A stretch of 63,197 bases of DNA from Myxococcota bacterium (GTDB lineage: Bacteria; Myxococcota_A; Polyangia; HGW-17). The position numbers and the translations under genes are program-made. Each line of letters opens with the position of its first letter. Position 1 is the stretch's first letter. Positions 9,230 to 17,553 of the stretch are shown piece after piece. The DNA lies in the NCBI GenBank assembly GCA_018821305.1, contig JAHJMN010000144.1, positions 1-63,197 of the forward strand, in the 5' to 3' direction. Under the pieces are notes generated by a model that saw nothing but the letters and a program-made list of their open reading frames with translations, ran no database searches and was not told the DNA's origin.

Positions 9230-11025
9230 TAAGCAAACCGTGTGAGGAGCCATATTGTAAGAAAGAATAGTGTACCACCAATTAGAACGGTAAGAATCAT
9301 TGCACTGATGTTTTTAGTCCGGTCTGTTACCTGAAATTTGCTTTCTACCTGTCCTTGATGAATACGCTGAGGCGGTGGGGGTTGCACAGGTGGTGGAGGC
9401 ACAGATTTTGGTGGTGGAGGATTCGAAGGCCTTGTTTGTCTTGCAGGAGATGCTGCAGGGAGTGGAGATCGTGAAGGGACACGACTGGGAGGAGGAACAT
9501 CGGAAGAAGCATTAGCTGCGTCACGTCTTCGACTTTCCTCAAGAGTTTTTTTAAATTGCTCAGAAAGACTTTCATCTGTTTTGAAATACAGTGTAGGTCT
9601 CCGCCCGTATCTGGAGCTGGTTTCATCATCAAGCAATCTTGTCTCGTCTTCGTTGAGATCAATATTGGATGCAGGCTTAACCTGCGGAGTAATTCCGGGA
9701 AAATCGTCGTCATCATCCACAAGGCGGGTTTCTTCCTCATCAAGACTTGGAAGAGCGGTGGAATCAGTAACCCGTATTTTTTTCTCCGGTTCAAAAGACT
9801 GGCCTTTTCGCAAAATACCTATTTTGGTTGATTTTTCGAAATCCGCCTCGTTTTTTTCGTTATAATAGTCCGGATCCTCACCAAGGAGACGGGTTTCCTC
9901 ATTGTCCTCAATGTCCAGTTCAGGAGCCCCAAACATTTCTTTTGTCTTTTCCTCATCCTCCACAGTCGGAGGCTCAGTTACCTCTCGGGGAGTCTGATTA
10001 AAGCGATGATAAAGCATTACCGGTACAGCTTTAAGCAAAGAAGCGCCTTCTCCGCGCCAGTCGTAAAAAAGATCATAAAATACTTTTATTTCGTATTTCA
10101 CATCGTTAATGAAAAGACCCTTAATTAGTTTGGATAAATTCCGTCTGTTATAATCAGGACGTCTCTTTTTAAGCCAACCCTCAAGTATTCGCGCCAATTC
10201 ACCGGGAGATCGGAACCTATCCGCAGGGTCAATACTCAGACATTTGGAAATAATGGCAGTGAGCTCGCGATCTATCCCCGGAATGATTCTCTCCGGAGGC
10301 GTATAAGTTGATTTTTTTATACGACTTAAAACAGCTCTGGCATTTTTATCAAGGAATGCGGGCATCCCTGTAAGCATTTCATATAAAATTGCCCCAACAC
10401 TGAAAATATCCGCTGAAGTGTCATCGGAGGGTTTTGATATTATTTCCGGAGCAATATAACCAATAGTACGAAAATCAAAGCGTTCAAGGTTTGCGGCATT
10501 AAGAGATACCGGTTCTAATCCAAAACCTGCTACTTTGACATCCCCATCGAAGGATAGAATTACGTTGCGTGGATTAATATTCAGATGTGAAATTCGACGA
10601 CCGTCAATGTCCAGGCGCACAGACCAGGCATATTCGAGAACCCGGGCAAGTTCAAAAGCAATAAGAACTGCCTGATGGGGAGCCATCAATTTTTTTAAAT
10701 CACGCAGTTGACGAAACATCTGCAGGAGACTTTTACCCCAGACATATTCCCGTGTAAAAAAATATGAGTCTCCACTTTTCCCAGTATGTTCATAGCGTGG
10801 TATTCCTGGATGATTCAGAGCCTGAAGAACTTTCATCTCGCGGAATAATTTCTGAGTTGTGGCTTTGAGATCCTTAACCCCGGGATGTACCCTGTGCAGA
10901 GCAACAAAACCGTCAAAATATTCAGAGTTTGTTTCAACTGCTCGAAATACTTCAATAGAATGACCCAGATTAAGTCCTTCAACAATAAGAAGATTTTCAA
11001 ATTTTACAGGTTTAACCAAGCTCAT
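9229..11025 (-). CDS. Ser/Thr kinase-fold protein lacking catalytic residues (probable pseudokinase), tail-anchored
   Basis: 598 residues. An N-terminal kinase fold (~10-275) is followed by an acidic/proline-rich region and a single C-terminal membrane helix (~573-595), so the kinase domain faces the cytoplasm. The fold is clear (IGYIAPEI, DIFSVGAILYEMLTGMPAF), but key residues are replaced. The VAIK lysine is His44 (VALH), the catalytic HRD aspartate is Asn149 (HLNINPRN) and the DFG aspartate is Gly167 (GFG). The glycine-rich loop is also weak. It is therefore predicted to bind partners rather than phosphorylate them. The middle region repeats an EETRLL-type motif three times, each followed by acidic residues. 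This could be a phospho-threonine or scaffold docking site. The gene ends in a hairpin and is not obviously in an operon. Confidence 0.85.
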   Translation of the reverse strand: MSLVKPVKFENLLIVEGLNLGHSIEVFRAVETNSEYFDGFVALHRVHPGVKDLKATTQKLFREMKVLQALNHPGIPRYEHTGKSGDSYFFTREYVWGKSLLQMFRQLRDLKKLMAPHQAVLIAFELARVLEYAWSVRLDIDGRRISHLNINPRNVILSFDGDVKVAGFGLEPVSLNAANLERFDFRTIGYIAPEIISKPSDDTSADIFSVGAILYEMLTGMPAFLDKNARAVLSRIKKSTYTPPERIIPGIDRELTAIISKCLSIDPADRFRSPGELARILEGWLKKRRPDYNRRNLSKLIKGLFINDVKYEIKVFYDLFYDWRGEGASLLKAVPVMLYHRFNQTPREVTEPPTVEDEEKTKEMFGAPELDIEDNEETRLLGEDPDYYNEKNEADFEKSTKIGILRKGQSFEPEKKIRVTDSTALPSLDEEETRLVDDDDDFPGITPQVKPASNIDLNEDETRLLDDETSSRYGRRPTLYFKTDESLSEQFKKTLEESRRRDAANASSDVPPPSRVPSRSPLPAASPARQTRPSNPPPPKSVPPPPVQPPPPQRIHQGQVESKFQVTDRTKNISAMILTVLIGGTLFFLTIWLLTRFA

Positions 11026-11155
11026 ATTTCAATATTCCGGTAAAGCAAACTATCAGAATATTCACATCCTGTCATCCTAAAGTAACCATCAAAAATCATT
11101 TTATTTTATGTCTGTGCAGCTTTCACAGAAAACTGCAGTACATCGGCAGGCAGTC

Positions 11156-11401
11156 TATACCGCTTGCGGGGTAATACGATAGTGACTTAATTCAAAGAAA
11201 GCCTTAAGGAAAAAGACCCTGATTGTCCTGTTCCTGCTACTGATGTCCTGTTTCCCTGAAATTTTTTAACAAGGACTCAGGTAGTCAGGCAAACAGGGTC
11301 AGGATCCGGGCGTAACCATTCAATATCAATGTAAAATTACAAAAAATTGAGGCAAATATTCACTTTTTAGATTTCGATCCTTTTACTCATGAAGCGGTCT
11401 A
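11156..11401 (+). repeat. MITE-like family A, copy 3 (complete)
   Basis: A complete 246-bp copy running from TATACCGCTTGCGGGG to CATGAAGCGGTCTA. The terminal inverted repeats match over ~20 bp with a few mismatches, and TA is present at both ends. Its right terminal repeat supplies the TAG stop codon of the LytTR regulator gene (CTAG at 11399-11402). The gene-free interval 11026-11155 before it presumably holds the pseudokinase promoter; nothing else is seen there. Confidence 0.9.
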
Positions 11402-12142
11402 GAGCATTGAAGAGAGTTTGTTATATCCGGATCTTGAAACTGGTAACTCCACTCCATTTGAAAGTACAGCTACCTTTGAATCCCGGGTGTAAGGTTCGAT
11501 ACGGGCAAGAAAATTAAAATTAAGAATATAAGACCTGTGGATCCTGCAAAAATCTGACTCCGGTAAAAGTTTCTCAAGTCTTGCCAGAGTATCGTTTTTT
11601 AAATAACTCTTCTTTGGGGTGACTATTGAAACATAATCGTCTTGCGCTTCAAGATATATGATTTCATTCAGCATTATAATATTAACAACTGCGCCGTCTC
11701 TTATAACGATACGCTCAATGGGTTTATTTTTCTCATCTCGATCATGAGCAACAGGTGTGTAGTCATAGCATTCCGCTGAGTTATCAATTTTCAAAAGTTT
11801 GTCAATCGTGTTCCGCAGGCGATCTTCTTCCACAGGCTTCAGAAGATAATCAAAGGCATGCACTTCAAAAGCCTTGATCGCATATTCATCATAAGCGGTG
11901 ACAAAAATTACTTTTGTTCGAGTTTCTCCCAGAAGATTAACTACATCAAACCCATCAATTTTGGGCATCTGGATATCCAGAAATAAAATATCCGGGTCCA
12001 GAGATTGGACAAGCCTCACGGCATCAAATCCGTTGGAGCCCTCCCCAACAACATCTATTTCTTCAATATTATCAAGAATATACTTTAATGCATCTCTTGC
12101 TAATTCTTCATCATCAATAATTACAGCTTTTATACGGTTCAT
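11399..12142 (-). CDS. LytTR-family response regulator (LytR/AlgR type)
   Basis: 247 residues. The receiver domain (~5-120) has the acidic pair DDEE, the phospho-acceptor in LFLDIQMPKIDG, and the lysine in YLLKPV. The C-terminal LytTR DNA-binding domain (~145-245) contains VNIIMLNEIIYLEAQDDYV and FCRIHRSYILN. It is the partner of the LytS-type kinase 11 bp upstream. Direct repeats of the kind LytTR domains bind lie upstream of this operon and of the orphan fusion protein, suggesting autoregulation and an envelope regulon. The stop codon lies inside the terminal repeat of a family A element, so the original C-terminus may have been altered by that insertion. The last residues are KLSSML. Confidence 0.93.
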   Translation of the reverse strand: MNRIKAVIIDDEELARDALKYILDNIEEIDVVGEGSNGFDAVRLVQSLDPDILFLDIQMPKIDGFDVVNLLGETRTKVIFVTAYDEYAIKAFEVHAFDYLLKPVEEDRLRNTIDKLLKIDNSAECYDYTPVAHDRDEKNKPIERIVIRDGAVVNIIMLNEIIYLEAQDDYVSIVTPKKSYLKNDTLARLEKLLPESDFCRIHRSYILNFNFLARIEPYTRDSKVAVLSNGVELPVSRSGYNKLSSML

Positions 12143-12153
12143 TTCCTACTCCA

Positions 12154-13230
12154 TCAAATACCAGTTTTATTTCCTATTGGGAGCATAATTACTACAGTGA
12201 AAAGATTATCTTTCTTAAAGATTTCCATGGCTGCATCACCACCATAAACAGATTTAAGAAGTTCGGAAAGAGTCCTGATTCCCATGCCCTCCCCCCTTGT
12301 TACTGCCGCAGGAGTCTCAAATGGGTTTTTAACGACGATTTTGATAAAATCACCGTCACGAAATGCCTTGAGGTCAACCGTGCCACCTTCAATAATCTGT
12401 TGAATGCCGTGTTTAACTGCATTTTCCACAACCGGAAGTAAAATCAGAGGGGGAATGGTCATGGAAAGAAGTGATTCTTCGGTATCAATTTCCCAATTCA
12501 ATCTGGCCCCGAATCGGACTTTTTCAATTTCGAGATAGGTTTCAATGTGTTTTATTTCATCTGCCAGAGTCACATTATCCTTTTGACCATACCTCAGAGA
12601 GTACCTGAGAAAATTCGATAACTTCATCGAAAGTTCCCGGGCAACAGCGGGCTCTTTCATGATCAGAGCGGAAAGCACATTAAGAGTATTGAATAAAAAA
12701 TGTGGGTGTACTGTTGTTCTGATAGTTTTAAGTTCTGCCCTGCTAAGCTCAAGATTCTTTTGAACAATTTTCCTATTTGCGTCCATTACATTTTCCATAT
12801 TTATGACAACGTAGTGAAAAAGGGCCGCAATGAATATATACAGTGCACCAAACCCACCAAAAATAGTCTTATAATCATAGGCAACCGTTGTAAAAATTCC
12901 TTCTTCCATCGCATATGACAAAAGCCTTGACCATAACTGAACACTTGTATTCCAGATTGCCTGCAGAATAAACATACTCACAAAGAAGACAAGAATAAGC
13001 CTTTGAATTGATGTGCTATTCAAAGGGTATGCTTTGCAGACGAATTTAAGGCTGTAAAGTTGAAATAGTTCAATTCCCATTGGAACGGACACCAGCAGAA
13101 GGCTGTAGTGAAATCCCATTCCTGAAAGTAGCCAGATGCCGAAAGAAATCTGAAGAGTCAGAAACAACCACAGTAAACTGAAGACAAGAAAACTTTTTCT
13201 TGAATGAAGATAACTGAAATTATCATCCAT
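12154..13230 (-). CDS. LytS/YehU-type sensor histidine kinase
   Basis: 358 residues. The N-terminal half has about five or six hydrophobic segments (to ~residue 150) and no large periplasmic domain. Next comes a short coiled coil and the His_kinase domain with the phospho-acceptor in TVHPHFLFNTLNVL. The ATPase part follows with VENAVKHGI (N box) and GEGMGIRTL (G box). It is predicted to sense the membrane or cell-wall state and phosphorylate the LytTR regulator downstream. Its start overlaps the stop of the LiaF-like gene (TAATG), indicating translational coupling. Confidence 0.92.
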   Translation of the reverse strand: MDDNFSYLHSRKSFLVFSLLWLFLTLQISFGIWLLSGMGFHYSLLLVSVPMGIELFQLYSLKFVCKAYPLNSTSIQRLILVFFVSMFILQAIWNTSVQLWSRLLSYAMEEGIFTTVAYDYKTIFGGFGALYIFIAALFHYVVINMENVMDANRKIVQKNLELSRAELKTIRTTVHPHFLFNTLNVLSALIMKEPAVARELSMKLSNFLRYSLRYGQKDNVTLADEIKHIETYLEIEKVRFGARLNWEIDTEESLLSMTIPPLILLPVVENAVKHGIQQIIEGGTVDLKAFRDGDFIKIVVKNPFETPAAVTRGEGMGIRTLSELLKSVYGGDAAMEIFKKDNLFTVVIMLPIGNKTGI

Positions 13231-13919
13231 TAGTTTTTAACTTCAACGCCGCCCATTGTGGCAAAACCAGTTATAATCAATTTGCAGGATTTTTCTTCTG
13301 AAGCGCGGAAAAATGTCTTATTTTCCATGCCCCCGAGAATTGGCGAGCCCTGAATTATTACCTGCCAGTCCTCAGGAACCCTTATACTTATTCCACCGAA
13401 CATTGCAAAGACTTCGAGGGTAGATTCTTTTTCTTTCATTTTGGTCTTTCTGAGGTCAAGCTCAATCCCCCCCATTATAGCGCTTATCCGACCACCTTCA
13501 AAATCATCAACAGGATTCTGGTATGCACCACCCCCAAACATGACGTTTAGATCCATAAGACCATTAGACAACTTGTTATGCTTTTTTCCTGTGATTGCAA
13601 AAATTATAAAAGTCGCCCCTGTCAAGATCAAAACAAAGGGCCAGATGTGATTAAACGGTATATCCAGAATTTTCAGATTTTTCAACAGAAAGACAGTACC
13701 TATTCCAGAAAATACTAGAAAATGAAGAAATTTATGAAACTGAATCGGCCTGCTCAAATGCCCGATTCCTACAAAAATAAGAATCATAGGCCACAGTTTC
13801 CACAATTCAAAGTTTCCCAGTAAACCCATATTTCTCAAAAGAAACAAAACGCCGATTGCTATAATTGCGAATCCTGAGATAACGCGGACATTCATCATAT
13901 TGCATTTATGGTTACGCAT
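13230..13919 (-). CDS. LiaF-like membrane protein (cell-wall-active antibiotic response type)
   Basis: 229 residues. About four hydrophobic segments occur in the first ~110 residues, in two repeats of the LiaI/LiaF-type pattern (GVLFLLRNMG ... LWPMILIFVGI; HIWPFVLILTG). A soluble C-terminal domain follows, rich in Gly-Gly and beta structure (LNVMFGGGAYQ, ISAIMGGIELDLRK, AMFGGISIRVP). This matches the LiaF C-terminal/DUF2154-type domain. In Firmicutes such proteins inhibit a LiaRS system; here it heads the lytS-lytR operon and is probably its modulator. AAGGT precedes the ATG at 13919; a downstream ATG pair (residues 8-9) is an alternative start. Confidence 0.82.
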   Translation of the reverse strand: MRNHKCNMMNVRVISGFAIIAIGVLFLLRNMGLLGNFELWKLWPMILIFVGIGHLSRPIQFHKFLHFLVFSGIGTVFLLKNLKILDIPFNHIWPFVLILTGATFIIFAITGKKHNKLSNGLMDLNVMFGGGAYQNPVDDFEGGRISAIMGGIELDLRKTKMKEKESTLEVFAMFGGISIRVPEDWQVIIQGSPILGGMENKTFFRASEEKSCKLIITGFATMGGVEVKN

Positions 13920-13942
13920 TTGAGCATCTACCTTTCGTGGAT

Positions 13943-13970
13943 ATTATCCACACCGTTTGTAATAAATCAA
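13943..13970 (-). promoter_or_regulatory. candidate promoter of the liaF-like/lytS/lytR operon
   Basis: On the minus strand, TTGATT (13970-13965), a 16-bp spacer, and GATAAT (13948-13943), followed by AAGG and the ATG at 13919. The -35 is weak. The LytTR-type repeats sit 26 bp upstream of it, an activator-like position. Confidence 0.45.
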
Positions 13971-13995
13971 AAACTACTGGTTTACACTGATTTTT

Positions 13996-14029
13996 CGGTA
14001 AATGACGTTTTAGTAACCTGTGAATGACA
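13996..14029 (-). promoter_or_regulatory. direct repeats resembling a LytTR-family binding site
   Basis: CGGTAAATGACG (13996) and CTGTGAATGACA (14018) are direct repeats 22 bp apart. Together they match the pair at 9048/9069 upstream of the orphan fusion protein. This is the expected layout for autoregulation by the LytTR regulator encoded in the operon. Confidence 0.6.
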
Positions 14030-14071
14030 AAAAAGAGGGTCGCAACTCGGAAACAAATCTATATTTAAATA

Positions 14072-14890
14072 TTATTGAATATAGATAGTTTGAAATCCAA
14101 TTTTCCCCTCACGAATAGTGTATATACGAAAAGCACTTTGTCGGCCCCAGTAAACTGCAATGGAAGGTGCTGAATGGACTGGAACGTGGTTTATATAATG
14201 AAGTTCACTACGGTGCAGGTGGCCGGTTATGACCGCTTTTACACCGGCCTTTGAAATGCTTCTTTTCCACATTTCAGAAGTATTTTTATGCCTCCAGACA
14301 GAATGGATTTTCCCACGGTAGAAATCATCCACACAAGGGGCGTGATGAAAAATTATATTATTTTTTTTATTATCAATTAACTTTTCAATATCGAATGCGT
14401 GGTCCATATCCCCAGTTCGCAAAGGCTCAGAATTGTAAAAAATAAAACGCCAATCTCCAATATCCCTGTAATTATTATATTTTCCGAAAAGATTTTTGAA
14501 ATAGTTATGAACTTCCGCCCAGTTCAAAACACCATTTATATCATGATTTCCAGGAAGAACGTGTAATGGAAACTTGATTTTTTTGAGCATACTTGCAGTT
14601 TTTCTAGCGGCCGGGTCCAGAATATTATCTGCAAAAATATCACCAGTCACGACAACAAAATCGATGGAATAGGCCAGATTATTTATTATATCTATGGCCC
14701 GCTCAGTATTTTTATCATGTATGTCGTAGCCGAAATGTAGATCCGTAAGTTGGACAAACCGGATTATTTTTGAATTTGTCCGCCCCGGCACCTTTTCAGT
14801 TGGGTTCTTCTCTGAGCAACCAAAAATGGAGAAATAAAATACAATCAGAGCATAAAAAAATGGATTTTTTAGTTTGAATTTTCTATACAT
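14072..14890 (-). CDS. metallophosphoesterase lipoprotein (calcineurin-like)
   Basis: 272 residues. A lipoprotein signal ends in SIFGC, so the enzyme is exported and lipid-anchored. It carries the full set of metallophosphatase motifs: DLHFG, VVTGDIF, LPGNHD, FHHAP and TGHLHR. These bind two metals, and the closest general type is the CpdA/purple-acid-like phosphodiesterases. Its substrate is unknown. The start at 14890 has only a weak GGAA upstream. It is divergent from the kinase at 14952. Confidence 0.85.
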   Translation of the reverse strand: MYRKFKLKNPFFYALIVFYFSIFGCSEKNPTEKVPGRTNSKIIRFVQLTDLHFGYDIHDKNTERAIDIINNLAYSIDFVVVTGDIFADNILDPAARKTASMLKKIKFPLHVLPGNHDINGVLNWAEVHNYFKNLFGKYNNYRDIGDWRFIFYNSEPLRTGDMDHAFDIEKLIDNKKNNIIFHHAPCVDDFYRGKIHSVWRHKNTSEMWKRSISKAGVKAVITGHLHRSELHYINHVPVHSAPSIAVYWGRQSAFRIYTIREGKIGFQTIYIQ

Positions 14891-14951
14891 TTATTAATAT
14901 TCCACAAAAGTACTGTTTTCCAGATAAAGACTTTACAGCAAAGGATTTGCC

Positions 14952-15806
14952 ATGACAACGTGGAATATTGAGGTACCTCCACAGATTAATCATAAGGAAC
15001 TCTACTACCGCATTGGAACTGAAATTGGCAGGGGCGGATATGGCATAGTTTACGAATGCAGAGACGACTGGGATAATGACCTCGTTGCAAAACTTGTTGT
15101 ACCCCAGCAGGGTGATACCACGGAAACCGTATATGCACGATGGATGGATGAAATCCAAAAACTTATGCTCCTTCGCCACCCAAATATTACTTTTTTACAT
15201 GATGCCTTTTTCTGTGAAGGACACTTTTACCTGATAATTGAAAAATGTGACCTTACCCTGTGGCAGATCCTTAATAATCCCGCAATCCCTAAAAAACCGC
15301 TGATTTTTCCCATCGCACGCTGTATCCTGCAGGCAATTGATTTTATACATAAAAATGGCTACGTTCACAAAGATCTGCACCCGGGCAATGTTTTTGCAAC
15401 ATTTATTAAAGATGATTTACACCCGGACAATCGCAATGCAGTGACTTTCAAAGTCGGAGATCTCGGCATTTCCCGCCTGGTTAAAGATATCAATGTATTC
15501 AACACTATTTTAGCACCATGGATGCTTCCTCCGGAATATTTATCACCGGAATCGTTTGGGGTAGTAGGCCCTGCGACAGATATCTATCATGCTGGACTCA
15601 CACTGTTATCCTTCGTTGTTGGTCAGACCCTTGCTTTCACCAATGATCAAATTCTCAATGGATATCCAATGAAATACGCTGAAAATTTTGGGGAAATAGG
15701 GAAATTACTGGCAAATGCGCTGAATCCCCACGTGGAAGCTAGATATCAAACTGCACTGGAATTCTGGAAAGATATTAAAGAATTAAGAGTAACAAAAACA
15801 ATCTAA
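14952..15806 (+). CDS. small soluble Ser/Thr protein kinase
   Basis: 284 residues, essentially a lone kinase domain without sensor or membrane segment. It has a glycine-rich loop (IGRGGYGIVY), ATP lysine K47 (LVAKLV), catalytic D141 in HKDLHPGN, and DLG at 170-172 in place of DFG, a tolerated variant. An APE-like PPEYLSPE follows. It should be catalytically active in the cytoplasm. AAAGGA precedes the start. No phosphatase or obvious substrate is adjacent; the convergent YjbQ gene is separated by a repeat. Confidence 0.88.
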   Translation: MTTWNIEVPPQINHKELYYRIGTEIGRGGYGIVYECRDDWDNDLVAKLVVPQQGDTTETVYARWMDEIQKLMLLRHPNITFLHDAFFCEGHFYLIIEKCDLTLWQILNNPAIPKKPLIFPIARCILQAIDFIHKNGYVHKDLHPGNVFATFIKDDLHPDNRNAVTFKVGDLGISRLVKDINVFNTILAPWMLPPEYLSPESFGVVGPATDIYHAGLTLLSFVVGQTLAFTNDQILNGYPMKYAENFGEIGKLLANALNPHVEARYQTALEFWKDIKELRVTKTI

Positions 15807-15829
15807 TGAAGAAATTGAATCAAAAATTA

Positions 15830-16052
15830 CGTTCTTTTTAATTATTAATTGATATTGAATGGTTACGCCCTGATCCTGAACCTGTTTTCCTGACTTCCTG
15901 ATTACCTGTAAAAAAATCAGGCAACAGGAAATCAGTAGCAGGAACAGGGAGGCAATTTTTGCTTTGCAAAAATGCAAGGTGACAATCAGGGTCTTTTTCC
16001 TGAAGGTTTTCTTTAGAATAACTCACAATCGTATTACTCCGCAAGCGGTATA
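15830..16052 (-). repeat. MITE-like family A, copy 4 (reverse)
   Basis: Reverse-oriented copy. The left terminal repeat ends in GCAAGCGGTATA at 16052, one base before the stop codon of yjbQ. The other end is decayed (recognisable only from about 15830). It lies between two convergent genes. A small palindrome (GGCAATTTTTGCTTTGCAAA, 15951 on) is nested inside. Confidence 0.8.
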
Positions 16053-16053
16053 A

Positions 16054-16470
16054 TTATTCTCCGATAATTTTTACGAGGACTCTTTTCCGACGTCGACCAT
16101 CAAATTCTCCGTAGAAAATCTGCTCCCAGGGGCCAAAATGAAGTTTCCCTTCGGTAACTGCAACAACGACTTCTCGGCCCATTACTTGCCTTTTCAGGTG
16201 AGCATCACCGTTATCTTCACCGGTCATATTATGATTATAAAGCTCCGGATTGTGCGGTGCGAGTTTTTCAAGCCAGGACGCATAATCCTTGTGCAGACCT
16301 CTTTCATCATCGTTTATAAACACACTTGCGGTAATATGCATAGCATTAACAAGACAGAGCCCCTCTTGAATTTTGCTTTCCTCAAGCAGACTTTCTATCT
16401 GCCTGGTAATATTGACGAAACCAAGTCTATCTTCAGTATTAAACCACAACTCTTTTGTAAATGATTTCAT
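16054..16470 (-). CDS. yjbQ: YjbQ family protein (UPF0047, secondary thiamine-phosphate synthase-like)
   Basis: 138 residues, the usual family length. The conserved core is fully present: [36 protein letters not shown] and [17 protein letters not shown]. Family members give weak thiamine-phosphate synthase activity in E. coli, but the true role is unsettled. The gene starts 4 bp after the rhomboid-like gene and is probably co-transcribed with it. Its stop is 1 nt from a family A element. Confidence 0.95.
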   Translation of the reverse strand: MKSFTKELWFNTEDRLGFVNITRQIESLLEESKIQEGLCLVNAMHITASVFINDDERGLHKDYASWLEKLAPHNPELYNHNMTGEDNGDAHLKRQVMGREVVVAVTEGKLHFGPWEQIFYGEFDGRRRKRVLVKIIGE

Positions 16471-16474
16471 TATT

Positions 16475-17197
16475 TTATCTAATCTCCTTCAGTTCCTGAT
16501 GACTGTCCTGATGCATTCCCCAGCGTCCGCCCTTTATAGCCCATAATCGTCGGCGCCGACGGAGATAGAGTAAATTAAAAATATGTCCTTTGTCAAAAAA
16601 CAGAAAACATAGACCAAATGTAACAAACATTCCGAGAATATTTGTTTTGCTTGCACCCTTTGCCAAAGACACAAGAAGGGAAAGACCCAGACCAAATCCA
16701 ATAAACCATGGAAGAAACCGAATATTTCCAAAGGCATATCGGCCCCACATGAAGGGTTTATTTAAATGAACTCGATACATCGCAACCGATAATGCAATTG
16801 CTATATTGGGCCCAATAATTATTGCTTCGGGCTTGAGCACAAAAGAAAGAGTGAACGAAACCGCAAAACCTCCAATAACAGTGAATCCAAGGTAAGAATA
16901 AAACTTCGGTTTTCCTAACTTTGCAATGACATCATCCTCGAAAAACCATACCGCTGCTGAAGATAGAATCAGCGGGAACACAAAGATTTCTCCAGATCCA
17001 CCGAAGGAAAATGGTATTGTTAGAACTCTGAGCGCCGTAATATTATCAACTGTTGGAATAAAAGCAAGTGCATCAAGACGGGAAGGAAGAAAAATAACTA
17101 CAAGGACATAAATTGCCCACCCTCCCAGAAGAAATTTTCCGAAATGGCCGGGACGTCGATTTTTTAAATCAATCATAGGACCATAATAATACTGCAT
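16475..17197 (-). CDS. rhomboid-like multi-spanning membrane protein without catalytic serine
   Basis: 240 residues with about six hydrophobic segments. The order of features follows rhomboid proteases: RVLTIPF before the second segment, then [20 protein letters not shown], then FTVIGG. The position of the GxSG serine reads GPNIAIAL, so the nucleophile is Asn or absent. If the family assignment is right, this is a rhomboid pseudoprotease, a membrane chaperone or binding type rather than an enzyme. The Arg-rich stretch near residue 212 (YLRRRRRLW) marks the cytoplasmic side. GAGG lies about 9 nt before the ATG. It is in an operon with yjbQ. Confidence 0.55.
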   Translation of the reverse strand: MQYYYGPMIDLKNRRPGHFGKFLLGGWAIYVLVVIFLPSRLDALAFIPTVDNITALRVLTIPFSFGGSGEIFVFPLILSSAAVWFFEDDVIAKLGKPKFYSYLGFTVIGGFAVSFTLSFVLKPEAIIIGPNIAIALSVAMYRVHLNKPFMWGRYAFGNIRFLPWFIGFGLGLSLLVSLAKGASKTNILGMFVTFGLCFLFFDKGHIFNLLYLRRRRRLWAIKGGRWGMHQDSHQELKEIR

Positions 17198-17319
17198 ATT
17201 TTAAACCTCACTAAAAAACGAACGACATTGTACCTGATCCATCGAATCTTTAATCACTTTTTTTCAAAAACCAATGTCTGTCCGTATTCCACCACCGGAT
17301 TTGGCCAGATCACGTTCAA

Positions 17320-17546
17320 ACCCGCTGCCAGAGTAAAAGGATCGAAATCTAAAAAGTAAATATTTGCTTCAAGGTTTTGTAATTTTATTTTGATGTTAAA
17401 TAGTTACGCCCTGCTCCTGACTCTGTTTTCCTGACTACCTGAATCCCTGTTAAAAAAATACAGGAACACAGGCAAGCAGTACCCAGAACCAGGACAATCA
17501 GGGCCTGTTCCTGAAGGTTTATAATACAGTACTGGATTGTATTAAG
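17320..17546 (-). repeat. MITE-like family A, copy 5 (reverse, decayed ends)
   Basis: The internal CCTG/CAGG block and the GAGTAAAAGGATCG subterminal motif are clear, but both termini are altered. The left end reads ATTAAGACCGCTTT close to the stop codon of the transporter gene (17554). The rest of the gap 17198-17319 holds nothing recognisable beyond a possible promoter. Confidence 0.7.
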
Positions 17547-17553
17547 ACCGCTT

